A DNA stretch of 64,000 nt from Hippopus hippopus. Taxonomy: Eukaryota; Mollusca; Bivalvia; Cardiida; Cardiidae. Below the pieces are notes generated by a model. That model searched no databases. It was not told the DNA's origin and worked only from the letters and a program-made list of their open reading frames with translations. Positions 52,484 through 63,090 of this stretch are shown here, piece after piece. Made by a program: the position numbers and the translations under genes. The stretch's first letter is position 1; the number at the start of each line of letters is the position of its first letter. The DNA lies in the NCBI GenBank assembly GCA_946811185.2, contig OX328112.1, positions 25,263,558 to 25,327,557 of the forward strand. Direction: 5' to 3'.

Positions 52484-53404
52484 GTAAGTGATCATGTTTT
52501 GTACCCATATTAGAGTAGAAACTGTTAGGCAGAAAGTCATGTGGTTTCAACTCAAAATACAAGTATTTTTTGTGTGTTTGAACCCATATTATATTGCTCA
52601 CTACTTGTTAGAAATAGGATTTTTTTAATGTGATGTGAACCCATATTACAGTAGTGATATGATATGAACCCATGTATTATTGTGATAACCATTTGTTAGA
52701 AGAATCAGTGATTTAAACATTATGTAATGACAAAGTATTTCACATGATATGTATGTATCTATATTGTACAAGATACCATTTGTAAGAAAGCCCAGTGCAA
52801 GTGAGTAGAACTTGGAATGACAGTGTCATGTTGTGAGTGTGTTCCCATATTGAACTGGTCGCCTTTGATTTTGTTGGAATGTTTAATTCATGTGGTCTGA
52901 ATATATGTTACAGAGATTACCCCTTGTTTTAGTAACCATATGTAAGAAAACTTAATGTATGTGATCTAAACCAGTAATGATAACTGTTTTATGTAGTGTG
53001 CTTGTACCCATATTTTATTGACCACCATTTGTAGAAACATTCATTTTATGTGATGTGCACCTGGATTATAGACAGGATGTTATCTGAACCTATATAGTAG
53101 TGGTAACAACCTGTAAGAAAGCTTAATTCATGTGATTTGAACTCATAATGACAATAGTTCATTTGATATGTCTGTACAGAAGTAACCATTTGTAGAAATC
53201 TTATGTGATTTGAACCCAAAATTCCTGTATTACAAGTGATCAATCATATTCTTTTTAATGGAGAAAAAATATTGGTCTGAACCTGTTTTGTACACCTTAC
53301 ACATACATACTTTTTTAATTTCCTGCTTTAAATGTATGATAAAGTTCACGCCACATACTTTTAAACCAAAATTGCTCAGTAAGCCATACAATGAGAATTT
53401 ATAT
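52484..53404 (+). repeat. Degenerate tandem-like intron repeats
   Basis: Recurring 'catgtgatttgaaccca' / 'taaccatttgtaagaaa' phrases at irregular spacing of about 70-110 bp suggest an old, decayed tandem array. No coding evidence. Confidence 0.5.
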
Positions 53405-53405
53405 G

Positions 53406-53990
53406 TACAAGGGCTGTTTGATATGTAATGTGTATTGTACCACAGCACGATAACGCTTTGCACGATTTCGTGGATGATGATGCGCTTGAATAGCTCTATT
53501 CAATACCTTTCCAACGGTATAAACACGAGCCTTCAGCTCCACATAGTTTTAAACTTAGAGTCATTTCAATAGAGCTAGTCATTGACCACTGTTGTAAAAA
53601 TGGTTGGAAAACGGATTAAGAATATTAAAGAAATTAGAGCTTATATAAAAGTTTGCACAAAACTCGGTCATTCGGTAATGCAGATTTTTACTGAATGAGG
53701 GGAACTTTATGGGTCTGATAAGGTATCTTATGAGACAGTTCGTAGGTGGAGAAAGAAATTTCTGACTGGCTCAGAGTCCGTCAAAGATGCAGCAAAATCT
53801 GGCCGACCTGTGACTGTAACAGGCAAGGCAAATGTCTCAAAAGTCAGGGAAATAAATGAAAGTGATGGCAGATACACGATTCGTGATATTGCCAACGCTG
53901 TTGGCATATTGCTATCGCGGGTGCATTTCATTTTGAAGTGTATTTTGAAAGTACAAAAGATTTCTGCCAGATAGATACATCAAGGGTTTT
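53406..53990 (+). mobile_element. Mariner 5' fragment with broken transposase
   Basis: Starts 'tacaagggctgtttgatatg', a terminal-repeat-like end. From 53601 the + strand reads MVGKRIKNIKEIRAYIKVCT, then LGHSVMQIFTE and a stop. It continues SYETVRRWRKKFLTGSESVK, AAKSGRPVTVTG (GRP-type linker) and YTIRDIANAVGI, and breaks at VQKISAR. That is the paired-like DNA-binding half of a mariner transposase; the DD[D/E] catalytic half is absent. Confidence 0.75.
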
Positions 53991-54239
53991 CATAACAATA
54001 TTACGGAAAACACAAGAAATGTAGAGTCATATTTCCATCTGGTTGAGTGGCATGGCCTGTTTACCTAGGTAACTAGTGCGCGGGAACTACTGTTTCTGCC
54101 TTCAATTGAAGAGTTGAAAAGTAAATCATTATTTTTCACTGGTCGTAAACCATGAAATATTGAACAATATTCCACCATTATTTCTGGATAAACTACCGAA
54201 AAGCATGAAATACTAATTAATACTATTTCATTTTTGCAG

Positions 54240-54251
54240 GAACAGGAAGCA
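54240..54251 (+). CDS. FLACC1: FLACC1-like protein, candidate 12-nt micro-exon
   Basis: Between 'atttcatttttgcag' and 'gtaagg' lie four codons, EQEA, in phase 0 at both ends. Including them gives HKRELDEQEASLIRKFSN, which keeps a continuous charged helix; skipping them also keeps the frame. Strong splice consensus on both sides is the main support. Confidence 0.55.
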
Positions 54252-54379
54252 GTAAGGGGCATGCCTATGATTTCATTTTATAATAACCATTTACCCCTAA
54301 ACCTATTTTGTAAAGATTTATTTTGAGACCTCTAATTTTTCATACAATTTTGTAGTTGGAAAAGGTGCTGGAATAAGTT

Positions 54380-54480
54380 TCCTGTAGGTCCATGATCAGA
54401 CTGTACAATCTTTGTAGTATGATCTGCTTCTGAATTATCTCCAAAAGCAGAAAAGTGTTTTTAGCATCATGAGGGTTGGT
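54380..54480 (+). mobile_element. Family B-like fragment
   Basis: 'ccatgatcagactgtac' with 'gtagtatgatctgcttc' and 'caaaagcagaaaag'. Old. Confidence 0.35.
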
Positions 54481-54591
54481 CAGTTTTATAGTTCTTGTTA
54501 GATCTGGTTTGGGTATATTTTCTTTTTTTCTGAATTAGGATAACCTCACACCCTGTTGGTTACTTTTTTTTAACATAAGTGATAATACACA

Positions 54592-54775
54592 TCAATCCTT
54601 TAGCACACAATCTGAGTTTAAAAAAAATCTTTAGGAAGTAGGCTTTTGAAAACATTGTTGGAAAAAGAGAAAATGCTGGCAACCAGCATTTTCTCTTTTT
54701 CCCACGATGCTTTCTTCCCTTCAAAAGACAAATTTCAGTAACCAGCATTTTCATTTACTCTGCAGCTATGAGACT
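54592..54775 (-). mobile_element. TTAA-P element, truncated
   Basis: Left end and palindrome (54645-54710) present; the right interior is cut short with a stray 'aaccagcatttt'. Confidence 0.75.
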
Positions 54776-54917
54776 AACTCTTTATTACCAGATTAGAAGA
54801 GTTCAGACTTGTCCATATTGAAAGCATTTGCAGACGAAAAAATCAGGATGCCTAAAAGAATGAAAGGTATCTGTGAAAGGGTAGAATACATAATGGTAAA
54901 AGGGGAAAATGCTGGTT
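54774..54917 (+). mobile_element. TTAA-P left half
   Basis: Runs to the palindrome centre 'gaaaatgctggtt' and is cut there by the element starting about 54918. Confidence 0.75.
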
Positions 54918-54924
54918 AGTTGGT

Positions 54925-55212
54925 CATTAGCTTGGCTGTTTTCAAGAAAATGAAGAGTTTTTGTCATAGCCCTGGCATGTCATCGCCTGCGTTGTCATCT
55001 TCGTCAAACTTTGACAGTTTGTAATATCTCGGTTATTTACTTCAAACCTGCACAAGTTATTAACTATCAAAAGGGAAACGCATATAAAAAGGGTAGGTAA
55101 TCATCAAAATATTTTTGACACAGTTATGCCCCTATTTTGACCTAGAATTTTCACTGAAAATTAAGCTTCTGCAGTCGAGCCTTGGCACCCGCATGCGGTG
55201 CTCTTGTTTTTT
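54925..55212 (+). mobile_element. 'ttagcttggctg..gctcttg' element
   Basis: Same family as 50078-50342: 'aactatcaaaagggaaac', 'cagttatgcccctattttga', and end 'gcatgcggtgctcttgtttt'. Confidence 0.7.
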
Positions 55213-55241
55213 TCTAACAGTGGTATGGATTTGCTTAAATA

Positions 55242-55470
55242 TTAACTCTTTACCAAACGACAAAAGTATAGACTGGTCCAAATTGAAAGCATTAGCAGAC
55301 GACAAAATAAATGTGACTGAAAAATTGAAATTTGGTTTGGAAAGGGTAGAAAACATTGTGGTAAAAGGAGAAAATGCTGGTTACCAGCATTTTCTCCTTT
55401 TCCCACAATGTTTTCAAAAGGCTTCTTTTTCAGGGTCGTTAAAAGTTGGGATTGTGTGGTAAAGAGTTAA
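55242..55470 (+). mobile_element. TTAA-P element
   Basis: Full length with clean ends. Palindrome 55349-55416 with one mismatch ('gtggtaaaagg'). Confidence 0.92.
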
Positions 55471-56180
55471 ATAACTTAGTTTAGGATAAGGATATAATAC
55501 TTTGCCCTTTTCAACTGGAATTAAGGATATTTTTTTTCAGTTTTAAGAAAACATATCAGAGTACATGTGCTATTTTGTTCAGACTTGTATGGGCTTGGAT
55601 ATTTAAAAGATTTTTTTGTGGTCAAGTAGCAGATTTTCATGAGGAAAACATAATTAATCAAGGTTTAGAACACTTTTCTGTTACAAAAATGTTGGGGTCA
55701 ACAGGTAAAAATTGCAATACAATAACAGGAATTTGGAAAGTGGAAATGATAGGACAACATCAATAATGCTAAATCAACTTTTTTTTTACATGGTATATGT
55801 ATTTTGTCAAAGATTGTAAAAGACAACTTAAACCACTACAATGAAATTAAGGAAAAGTTAAGAAAAATACTCTATATGTCACACACCACAGATAATAACA
55901 ACACCTACTATTTTTTTTCACAATTTGATAATATCACATATTTTTCCCCAATAGATTTCATGGAGTCAACTTTTTTTTTATCCCCACTGAAAACTACCCT
56001 TTTTTCTCACCAATTTTGTATATTTTCCATATATACAGTTATTTTTCATGTTATTTCTGTCCTTTTTTTTGTAAATCTAAGGATGAATTATAAACAATTG
56101 CATGCTAGAATGTTATCTATTTGTTGAGTGTAATGTAACAGCATTAACTTCCATTTTTCAATTACTTTTCATACATTTTC
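55471..56180. other. T-rich intron, nothing assigned
   Basis: Long T runs; frames of 60-107 codons are low-complexity and not splice-framed. Confidence 0.35.
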
Positions 56181-56409
56181 TTAACCCTTTACCACACAAT
56201 GACGCCTTTTAACACCCCTGAAAAAGAGGCCTTTTGAAAACATTGTGGGAAAAGGAGAAAATGCTGGTAACCAGCATTTTTTCCTTTTCCCACAAAGTTT
56301 TCTACCCTATCAAAGAAAAGTTGCGTCATTTGAGCCACTATGAAATTGTCGTCTGCAAATGCTTTCAATTTGGATTGGACTAAAATTTTGTCGTCTGGTA
56401 AAGGGTTAA
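56181..56409 (-). mobile_element. TTAA-P element
   Basis: Full length, reverse, clean ends. Palindrome 56235-56302. Confidence 0.92.
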
Positions 56410-56494
56410 GTGTCTTTACATTAATCAAAGTTAGTAACCAACTATCACTTGAAATATGTAAAGCATAAAATGTTTGCAGATACATGTACATATA

Positions 56495-56713
56495 TTTAAC
56501 CAAGTTTTAACGACCCTGATAAAGAAGGCTTTTGAAAACATTGTGGAAAAAGTAGATATTGCTGGTTACCAGCATTTTCTTCTTTTCCCACAATGTTGTT
56601 TACCTATTCAAGGACAAGTACCTGTACTCTCATTAGAAATACATTTGAACTGTGATCTGTAAATTCCATTAAGATTGTCAAGTCTAAAATTTTGCTGTGT
56701 AGTAAATGGTTAA
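56495..56713 (-). mobile_element. TTAA-P element, left end shortened
   Basis: TTAA directly joined to 'ccaagttttaacgaccctg'; the 15-bp terminal repeat is missing on the left. Confidence 0.82.
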
Positions 56714-56825
56714 ACATTATCTTTAGAACTTTCTCAAGAACTTATCAACTCTTTCGGCCAAAGGCCAGGGAAGCGTATGCCATGGTGAGGTTTCCTTTCC
56801 CTGTTGTCTATCCATCAAGTATCAA

Positions 56826-57045
56826 TCTGATGGCACACTATCTTGAGTTTTAATGACCTTGAGAAGAAAAGCTATTGAAAACATTGTGGGAAAAGGAGAA
56901 AATGCTGGTAACCAGCATTTTCTCCTTTTTCCACAATGTTTTCTACCCTTACAAATTTTATTAGTTTAGCAACATTTATTTTGTGGTCTGCAAATGCTTT
57001 CAACTTGGACAGGTCTAAAATTTTGTTTTCTGGGAAAGAGTTAAA
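56826..57045 (-). mobile_element. TTAA-P element, left TTAA lost
   Basis: Palindrome 56877-56944 near perfect. Right end 'gggaaagagttaa'. Confidence 0.87.
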
Positions 57046-57298
57046 AAATGATCTGTAGCTCTTTCACCATCCATTCTGAATATTTCTGTAATGATTAAGT
57101 CCTAGACTAGCCATTTGATTGGCTGAGCTGGAGTGCTTTATCCAGTGAGGTAGCTTGTCATAGAATTGAGAGTTAGAATGTATTTTAGAATGGTTTATTA
57201 ATAATGACGGACCCTGATAAACTGTATCAAAATTGATGTATAGCCAGAAATTGTCCAAAAGCCTTGTGCAAGGCAGAAACTTTTTTTGGCCAGTCTTT

Positions 57299-57481
57299 AT
57301 ATCTCTCCACCACACAGAGAAGTTTTAGACTCGTCCAAATTGAACACATTTGCAGACAAGTTAACTATGGCTCAGATGATGCAATTTGTTGTTGGAAGAA
57401 TGGAAAACAATGTGTGAACAAAAGAAAATGCTGGTTACCAGCATTTTCTCCTTTATCCAAAATGTTTTCACAATCCCTTTT
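57299..57481 (+). mobile_element. TTAA-P element, right end lost
   Basis: Worn first arm ('aatgtgtgaacaaaagaaaatg'). Stops after 'gttttcacaatccctt', 90 bp before an exon. Confidence 0.75.
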
Positions 57482-57572
57482 CCTTTTCTTGTTAACACTG
57501 AATTATTTGTTGAAGGAAATATGCTTAAGAATTCTTTGTATCATAATGTGTACTTTCTGTTTCAATCTGCAG

Positions 57573-57644
57573 AGTTTGATCCGAAAGTTTTCCAATGTTG
57601 CAGCTGATCTTGAGAGACTGAGGAAGGCAGAGGCAGATCTAGAG
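57573..57644 (+). CDS. FLACC1: FLACC1-like protein, coiled-coil exon
   Basis: 72 nt, acceptor 'tttcaatctgcag', donor 'gtaatg'. Reads SLIRKFSNVAADLERLRKAE and ADLE, phase 0 on both sides. Confidence 0.87.
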
Positions 57645-57699
57645 GTAATGTCTTAGAGCTTCTGTATCTTGCATCATCAATTGAAACATGGCACACTGC

Positions 57700-58290
57700 C
57701 CAACCCTTTGCTGAGCCCAGTAGTTCAGTGAGTAAGGTACAGGACTTGAAGTCAGGGGGTTGGTAAATCAAATCCTCAGCTCTGCAGATTTCTTCCAGGG
57801 GATTGATGATAGTCATTGGGATAGTAATATGCAGGTTTTGAAACCATATTCGTATTCACCAACCATTCTTAAGAATATTCTTGTCTTATGCTGAATGATT
57901 TTTCTAAATTAGAAAGTTACACAACTTCTGATTGGCTAAACCATTTGGTTTAGCCAATCTGAAGTTGTGTTACTTTCAAATCAAGAAAATTTTTGAGGAT
58001 TAAACGAAGAATATTCTTAAGAATGGTTGGTGAATACAGACCCAGGGGTTGGGTAAATCAGATCCTCAGCTCTTGCAGATTTCTTTCAGAGGATTGATGA
58101 TAGTCATTTGGACAGGATTCATCCCTCTCGGAATGGTGAAAAAAGTATTCATGCAGTTTATTTGGGAAAGCAGCCATTACATGGAAAGAAGGCTATTCAA
58201 ACTACTGGTAAAAGAAACTCCAAGAATGCATGGATAAGTGTACTGGCTTCTTCCAAGCTCCAGCATTAATTTCAGTTTAGTTAATGAATA
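57700..58290 (+). mobile_element. tRNA-derived SINE split by a foldback element
   Basis: Head with A box 'agtagttcagtgagtaagg' and B-box-like 'ggtaaatcaaatcctc'. The segment 'gggttggtaaatcaaatcct..gattgatgatagtcatt' occurs on both sides of the foldback at 57850-58040, and the tail 'gcatggataagtgtactggc' follows. Confidence 0.6.
57850..58040. mobile_element. FB foldback element, copy 1
   Basis: Near-perfect palindrome over its whole length: outer 'tattcaccaaccattcttaa' / 'ttaagaatggttggtgaata', centre 'gattggctaaacc' / 'ggtttagccaatc'. Non-coding. Copies at 62604-62793 and 63760-63925. Confidence 0.8.
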
Positions 58291-58427
58291 CAACATCGTG
58301 AAAATAGCATTGCAATAGGGAATACCTGTGGAAAACAATTAGTGGTACTGTCACAATGTTTTACAAGGTGGTTTGGAGCAAGATGTAGTTGATGATGAGT
58401 TAGTATATGTATGACATTATTTTGTAG

Positions 58428-58517
58428 GACATCAGAGCTGACTATAGTATGCTAAAACAGAGCTATGATGATACTTGTCAACAGCTGAAAAACATTACAC
58501 GGGAATTAACTGATACA
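58428..58517 (+). CDS. FLACC1: FLACC1-like protein, coiled-coil exon
   Basis: 90 nt, acceptor 'cattattttgtag', donor 'gtatgt'. Reads DIRADYSMLKQSYDDTCQQL then KNITRELTDT, phase 0. Confidence 0.87.
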
Positions 58518-58689
58518 GTATGTACATTCAATTACAGTCTGTGTTCTTACCCACCTTTATGCATAGTTTATCGTTATGCAAATTAATTCAACTGGTACAG
58601 AGTATTAAAAGTATAGGATCGGTTTTGTCATCTACCTTGCTTTATCCATGTAACATAAGTGATAGTTGTCTGAGAGAGTCACCCATATG

Positions 58690-58900
58690 GGGATGACCAG
58701 CCCTGAATAAGTCAGATGGTTACTAAGAGCATGAGCTTTGTGAACATTAAATCTCTGGACGCATCAAATCTCTGAGGGTGTGAGTTTGATCCCCATGGCT
58801 GGCGACCTAAAATTACATATAGTCTTTCAGATGAGATGTTAAATGGAGGTCCCATGCGATGGTGCTATACACTGAGCATGTTAAACAACCAGGCATAACT
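58690..58900 (+). mobile_element. Degenerate SINE-like repeat
   Basis: 'gtgtgagtttgatccccatgg' resembles a B box; the following 'tctttcagatgagatgttaaatggagg' resembles V-SINE-like bodies. The A box is lost. Confidence 0.4.
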
Positions 58901-59272
58901 TAGGATGGGTTTTGTCCTGTATCCTGCAGTAACCCCCATAACAAAACTGTATTCTTATGTTGTTGCCCATATGGGTAACTAGTGGTGACGCTAAATTTAC
59001 GGAAATCAAACACCCATATAGGCAACCGGTGGTAATGACTATATAAACTTTGCATTTTCCGCTGAATGATATTGATGTATATATAGCTGGTTGTTTTCTT
59101 GAGTCATGTGTTTTTGTGACAGCTAATGACAATATCATGTACTGTAAAGCTCAGAGCACCAGAAAAGAAAATACAGGAGTTGCCTTTTTACCTTTGGAAT
59201 TTTTTCCCCATTAAGTGGTAAAGTCCATTTAACTTATTTGGGAATCAATATTTTTATATACCTTTTTTTTTT

Positions 59273-59501
59273 TAAACCCTTTACCAAACAATCCCTGGTT
59301 TTCACAGCTCAGAGAAGGAAGGCTTTTGAAAACATTGTGGGAAAAAGAGAAAATGCTGGTTACCAGTATTTTCTCCTTTTCCCACAATGTTTTCTACCCT
59401 ATCAAAGACAGAAATCATCATTTGAACTCCATTTAAATTGTTGACTTCTAATGCTTTCAGTTTGGTCTGGTCCAAAATTTTGTCGTGTGTTAAAGGGTTA
59501 A
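59273..59501 (-). mobile_element. TTAA-P element
   Basis: Near full length. Palindrome 59326-59393 with two mismatches. Confidence 0.9.
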
Positions 59502-59549
59502 CCCAGAAAGTAAGACTGATGGTTCATAAAGCTCTGTAGACATTGATTT

Positions 59550-59812
59550 GAGACATGCTCTGGCAAAAAGGGGCATAATGCATCTTCATAAGCCATTATA
59601 CAAAGCAATTCATCACATGATTATGGATCCATAAAATCAATTTAGTCTTAGAAAAACCTGGATATGGAGGTTTAATGGTGCTTTGACATGCAGAAAATTG
59701 ACAAAAACAAAACTTTATGACCCATGTCTGCCTATGTGGACAGCGTAGGCTGATACTGGTCGATAGTTTTTGCAGATGTATTAAGCACCCTTTTCACAGA
59801 GCATTGCTCCTT
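59550..59812 (+). mobile_element. Family C MITE
   Basis: 'gagacatgctctggcaaaaa' to 'cacccttttcacagagcattgctcc', with 'ttatggatccataaaatc' and 'cagaaaattgaca'. Ends 24 bp before an exon. Confidence 0.7.
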
Positions 59813-59835
59813 GTTATGGATATCTTTTAATACAG

Positions 59836-59945
59836 AAAGTAAGACTGATAGCATTTGAAGACCAGTTTGATGTTAAAGTACAGGAAGTGGACGAAAAATA
59901 CAAACAGAAAATTGATGAGCTGATGACACAGAATACAGAGCTGAA
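59836..59945 (+). CDS. FLACC1: FLACC1-like protein, C-terminal conserved exon
   Basis: 110 nt, acceptor 'tcttttaatacag', donor 'gtaagt'. Reads KVRLIAFEDQFDVKVQEVDE then KYKQKIDELMTQNTELK. The E-(V/T)-(D/E)-E-K-Y-K-x-x-I-x-x-L-x-x-x-N block corresponds to the C-terminal coiled coil of vertebrate FLACC1. Confidence 0.9.
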
Positions 59946-59955
59946 GTAAGTTTAT

Positions 59956-60184
59956 CATAATCCCTTACTGCATGATCTCAACTTTTAACGACCCTCAGAA
60001 AGAAGCCTTTTGAAAACATTGTGGGAAAAGGAGAAAATGCTGGTAACCAGCATTTTCTCCTTTTCCGGCAATGTTTTCTACCCTTCCAAAAACAAACTTT
60101 AATTGTTAACTGTCATTTATTTTGTTGTCTGCAAATGCTTTCAATACGGACAAGTCTAAAATTATGTAGTTTGGTAAAGAGTTA
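59956..60184 (-). mobile_element. TTAA-P element
   Basis: Starts 10 bp after an exon. Palindrome 60015-60080. Confidence 0.88.
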
Positions 60185-60192
60185 ATGGGTAC

Positions 60193-60416
60193 AACTCTTA
60201 ATCAAACAACAAAATTTTGGACTTGTCCAAATTGAAAGGCATCTGCAGACATGCAAAATAAATGTGACTCAAAAATTCAAATTTGTTTTGTAAAAGGGTA
60301 GAAAACATTGTTGGAGAAAGGAGAAAATGCTGGTTACCAGCATTTTCTCCTTTCCCCACAATGTTTTCAAGAGGCTTTTTCCTCAGGGTCTTTAAAACTC
60401 GGCATTATGTCATAAT
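60193..60416 (+). mobile_element. TTAA-P element
   Basis: Opposite orientation to its neighbour, so the pair forms a large inverted repeat. Palindrome 60300-60367. Confidence 0.85.
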
Positions 60417-60476
60417 GAATAAAAATTCAGCTTGGGTTTCTGCAGTAAATATCATAAGTATGATACTATAAGAATA

Positions 60477-60992
60477 TTATGAGTCATGCTCTGTGAAAGG
60501 GGGGCTAAATGTATCAGCAGAAAGTATCAACCCAGGTCAACCTGCACAGGCTGACCAGTGTCAAAACTTTTTATTTTTGGTGAATTTTCTTCAAACAGAA
60601 GACTTTTCTGCCTTGGGTTGATGCACGCTGACCTGTGTTGAAACTTTTTGCTTTTGGTATATTTTCTGCATATTGAAGGACCACTTTATCTTGGGATTCT
60701 GTTAGACAAAATGGTTTTTTATGGATCCTTAACTGTGTGATGACTTGCTTGGTACAATAATAATAATAAGCATTTTGTTTTAAGAGGGTGAAAAGACTCA
60801 TTTAGCTGTTAAACTAATATCCCATGAGGCCCTCTGAAAAAAAAAAACAACTCAATAATGTTTATGTTGTACAGTTACAACAGGGATCAAGATATCCATT
60901 GTAACAAATAAAGGTAGGTACTGATTTGTGGTACCTATAACTGCATAATGGTGATGCATTAAACCCCATTTTGCCGGAGCATGGCTTACATG
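60477..60992 (+). mobile_element. Family C MITE, complex
   Basis: 'atgagccatgctctgtgaaa' opens at 60478 and 'gatgcattaaaccccattttgccggagcatggct' closes at 60990. The interior has two copies of the 'gctgacctgtgttgaaactttttgcttttggt' segment and an extra 'aataataataag' part. Confidence 0.55.
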
Positions 60993-61019
60993 AATGAATT
61001 ACCCATCTGCAGACCACTT

Positions 61020-61905
61020 GTTTAGCTTGGCTGTTTGGAGAGAAAACATCAAGGTATTGTCACAGCCCTATTATTGTGTTGCCATCATGGTGTAAAAAGT
61101 TTAACCCTTTACCACACAATGCTGAATTTTAACGATCCTGGGTCTTTTGAAAACATTGTGGGAAAAGGAGAAAATGCTAGTAACCAGCATTTTCTCCTTT
61201 TCCCACAATGTTTTCTACCCAATCAAAGAAAAATCGCATCATTTGAACCACATTGAAATTGTCGTCTGAAAATGCTTTCAATTTGGACATGTCTACAATT
61301 TTGTCGTTTGGTAAAGTGTTAACCTTTTCTGATATCTCTGTCATTGATGAAGATCCTTACTTCAAACTTGGGCTAGCTGTTCATTTCAAAGCGGGGAATG
61401 CTTAATGGGGACGAGATGAGTACCAATTGATTCAGGTAGATGTCAGATTTATCAAGTTCAGTTTATACTGCAACTATGGCCTTTTTGGAGTCAGTGAGTC
61501 TCGAAATACAGATATAAATATTGTGTTCTTAAATCTAAATTCGAATGCAGGACAAGCACCAGCAAATCTCCCCTGTTGAAAGTATTGGGAAGTTTTCCAT
61601 ACTTATCTTTGCTGGATTTGGGTAGTATATGTTGCAAAATGTTTTGTTTAGAATATTTGAATTGTGCTAGCAATTTTGTTGTCTACTTCATTTGAAAACT
61701 TTGACATTTCTTCATATCTCTCTCATAACTGAAGATAAAATGTCTTAGTCCAGGTTTTTGTTAACTCTCTAAAGGGGAACCCATACCAAGGCAAGTAACC
61801 TTCAGAACATTTTTGACACACTCATGCCCCTTTCTTTACTTGGACTTATAATTAATAATGTAACTGTAGAGTGAGCGTCAGCACCCATGCGTGGCACTCT
61901 AGTGT
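61020..61905 (+). mobile_element. 'agcttggctg..cactctag' element, split
   Basis: Start at 61023 ('agcttggctgtttggagaga'). A TTAA-P copy is inserted at 61101. Internal segments 'tctctgtcattgatgaagat' at 61336 and 'ctctaaaggggaacccatacc' / 'actcatgcccctttctttac' resume later. Ends 'gcgtggcactctag'. Confidence 0.5.
61101..61322 (-). mobile_element. TTAA-P element
   Basis: Full-length ends. An 8-bp deletion in the left interior ('ctgggtcttttgaaaac'). Palindrome 61148-61214. Confidence 0.9.
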
Positions 61906-61946
61906 GGTTTTATATCTATTTTACTGTAAAAGTGTAATCACATCAT

Positions 61947-62176
61947 TTAACTCTTTACCAAAACAACAAAATTTTAGACTTGTCCATATTGAAAGCATTT
62001 GCAGACGACATAAAAAACGGGACTCAAAAAATGAAACTTGACTTTCAAAGAGTAGAAAACATTGTGGGAAAAGGAGAAAATGCTGGTTACCAGCATTTTC
62101 TCCTTTTCCCACAATGTTTTCAGAAGGCTTCTTCCCCAGGGTCGTGAAAACCAGGGATTTTTTGGTAAATAGTTAA
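61947..62176 (+). mobile_element. TTAA-P element
   Basis: Full length. Palindrome 62054-62121 apparently perfect. Confidence 0.92.
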
Positions 62177-62245
62177 GCTACATTTTTCATCTGTAAATGC
62201 ATTTAATACGGACACGTCTAAGATTTTGTCATTTAGCAAATATAT
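62177..62245 (-). mobile_element. TTAA-P right-end fragment
   Basis: 'catctgtaaatgcatttaat' and 'cacgtctaagattttgtcatttagcaaa', 28 bp upstream of an exon. Confidence 0.6.
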
Positions 62246-62272
62246 GATTTCCTTTTTAATGTACCATTGCAG

Positions 62273-62372
62273 AAGACTGTATGTAAGCAAGTGTGGTGAG
62301 CTGTATGAAGAGAAAGTCCTGTTTGAAAGAGATCGAGTGGACAGAGTCATGAAGTCACAGGAGATCATGCAG
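62273..62372 (+). CDS. FLACC1: FLACC1-like protein, coiled-coil exon
   Basis: 100 nt, acceptor 'gtaccattgcag', donor 'gtaagt'. The first base closes a Lys codon, then RLYVSKCGELYEEKVLFERD and RVDRVMKSQEIMQ. Continues the conserved C-terminal coiled coil; ends in phase 0. Confidence 0.88.
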
Positions 62373-62469
62373 GTAAGTAAATACATTGCCTCATACGAGC
62401 AACTTTTTATATTTCTGCTTTTGAATACATTGTGGCAACATGCAAAACTGCTTAAAATGAGCAATATCC

Positions 62470-62603
62470 TAATGGGAGACAGTGCGGTAGGGTATTGGCC
62501 TCTCATACCAAGGGATCAGGGCTGGAATCCTGTGATGAAGGGTGGTCAACCTTTGGAAATACTTACAACACGGTGTGAGTAATGGTTAATGTGTCAAGAG
62601 TCC
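62470..62603 (+). mobile_element. SINE head-like fragment
   Basis: 'cagtgcggtagggtattggcc' and 'gggctggaatcctgtgatg' resemble A and B boxes. No tail; the FB element follows. Confidence 0.4.
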
Positions 62604-62793
62604 AAATTCACCAACCGTTCTTAAAAACAATCTTAGTCTTTATACCAGAGATTTTCTAAATTTAAATGTAAAACAGCCTCTGATTGGCTAAACCGAATGG
62701 TTTAGCCAATCAGAAGTTGTGTTACTTCCAAATTTAGAAAACTCTGGAGGGTAACACTATTAATGTTCTTACGAAAGGTTGGTGAATACAGAT
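62604..62793. mobile_element. FB foldback element, copy 2
   Basis: Ends 'aattcaccaaccgttctta' / 'cgaaaggttggtgaata'. Centre 'gattggctaaaccgaatggt' / 'ttagccaatcaga'. Confidence 0.78.
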
Positions 62794-63090
62794 CCAGGAA
62801 TGCATCGTTGAGAGTGATTCAATCAAAGTTGTTAAAAACTGTTTCACAACCTATGTAAAATAAATAGGTTTAAAAAAAATTGAGCAATTTTACCTTTTTC
62901 CATATTATTTATTTATTTATTCATTTATTTAGTTATTTATTTCATAAATTTATAAATTACTACTAGAAACTTGTTTTTGTTTTGCAGCAGATCAAAAATA
63001 AATCCCAAATTGTATTGCCGAAAAAGTCAGACATTTTTTCGTGTTATTTTTAAATACTGATCACACTTACTGTAAACTTGCATATTTCAG

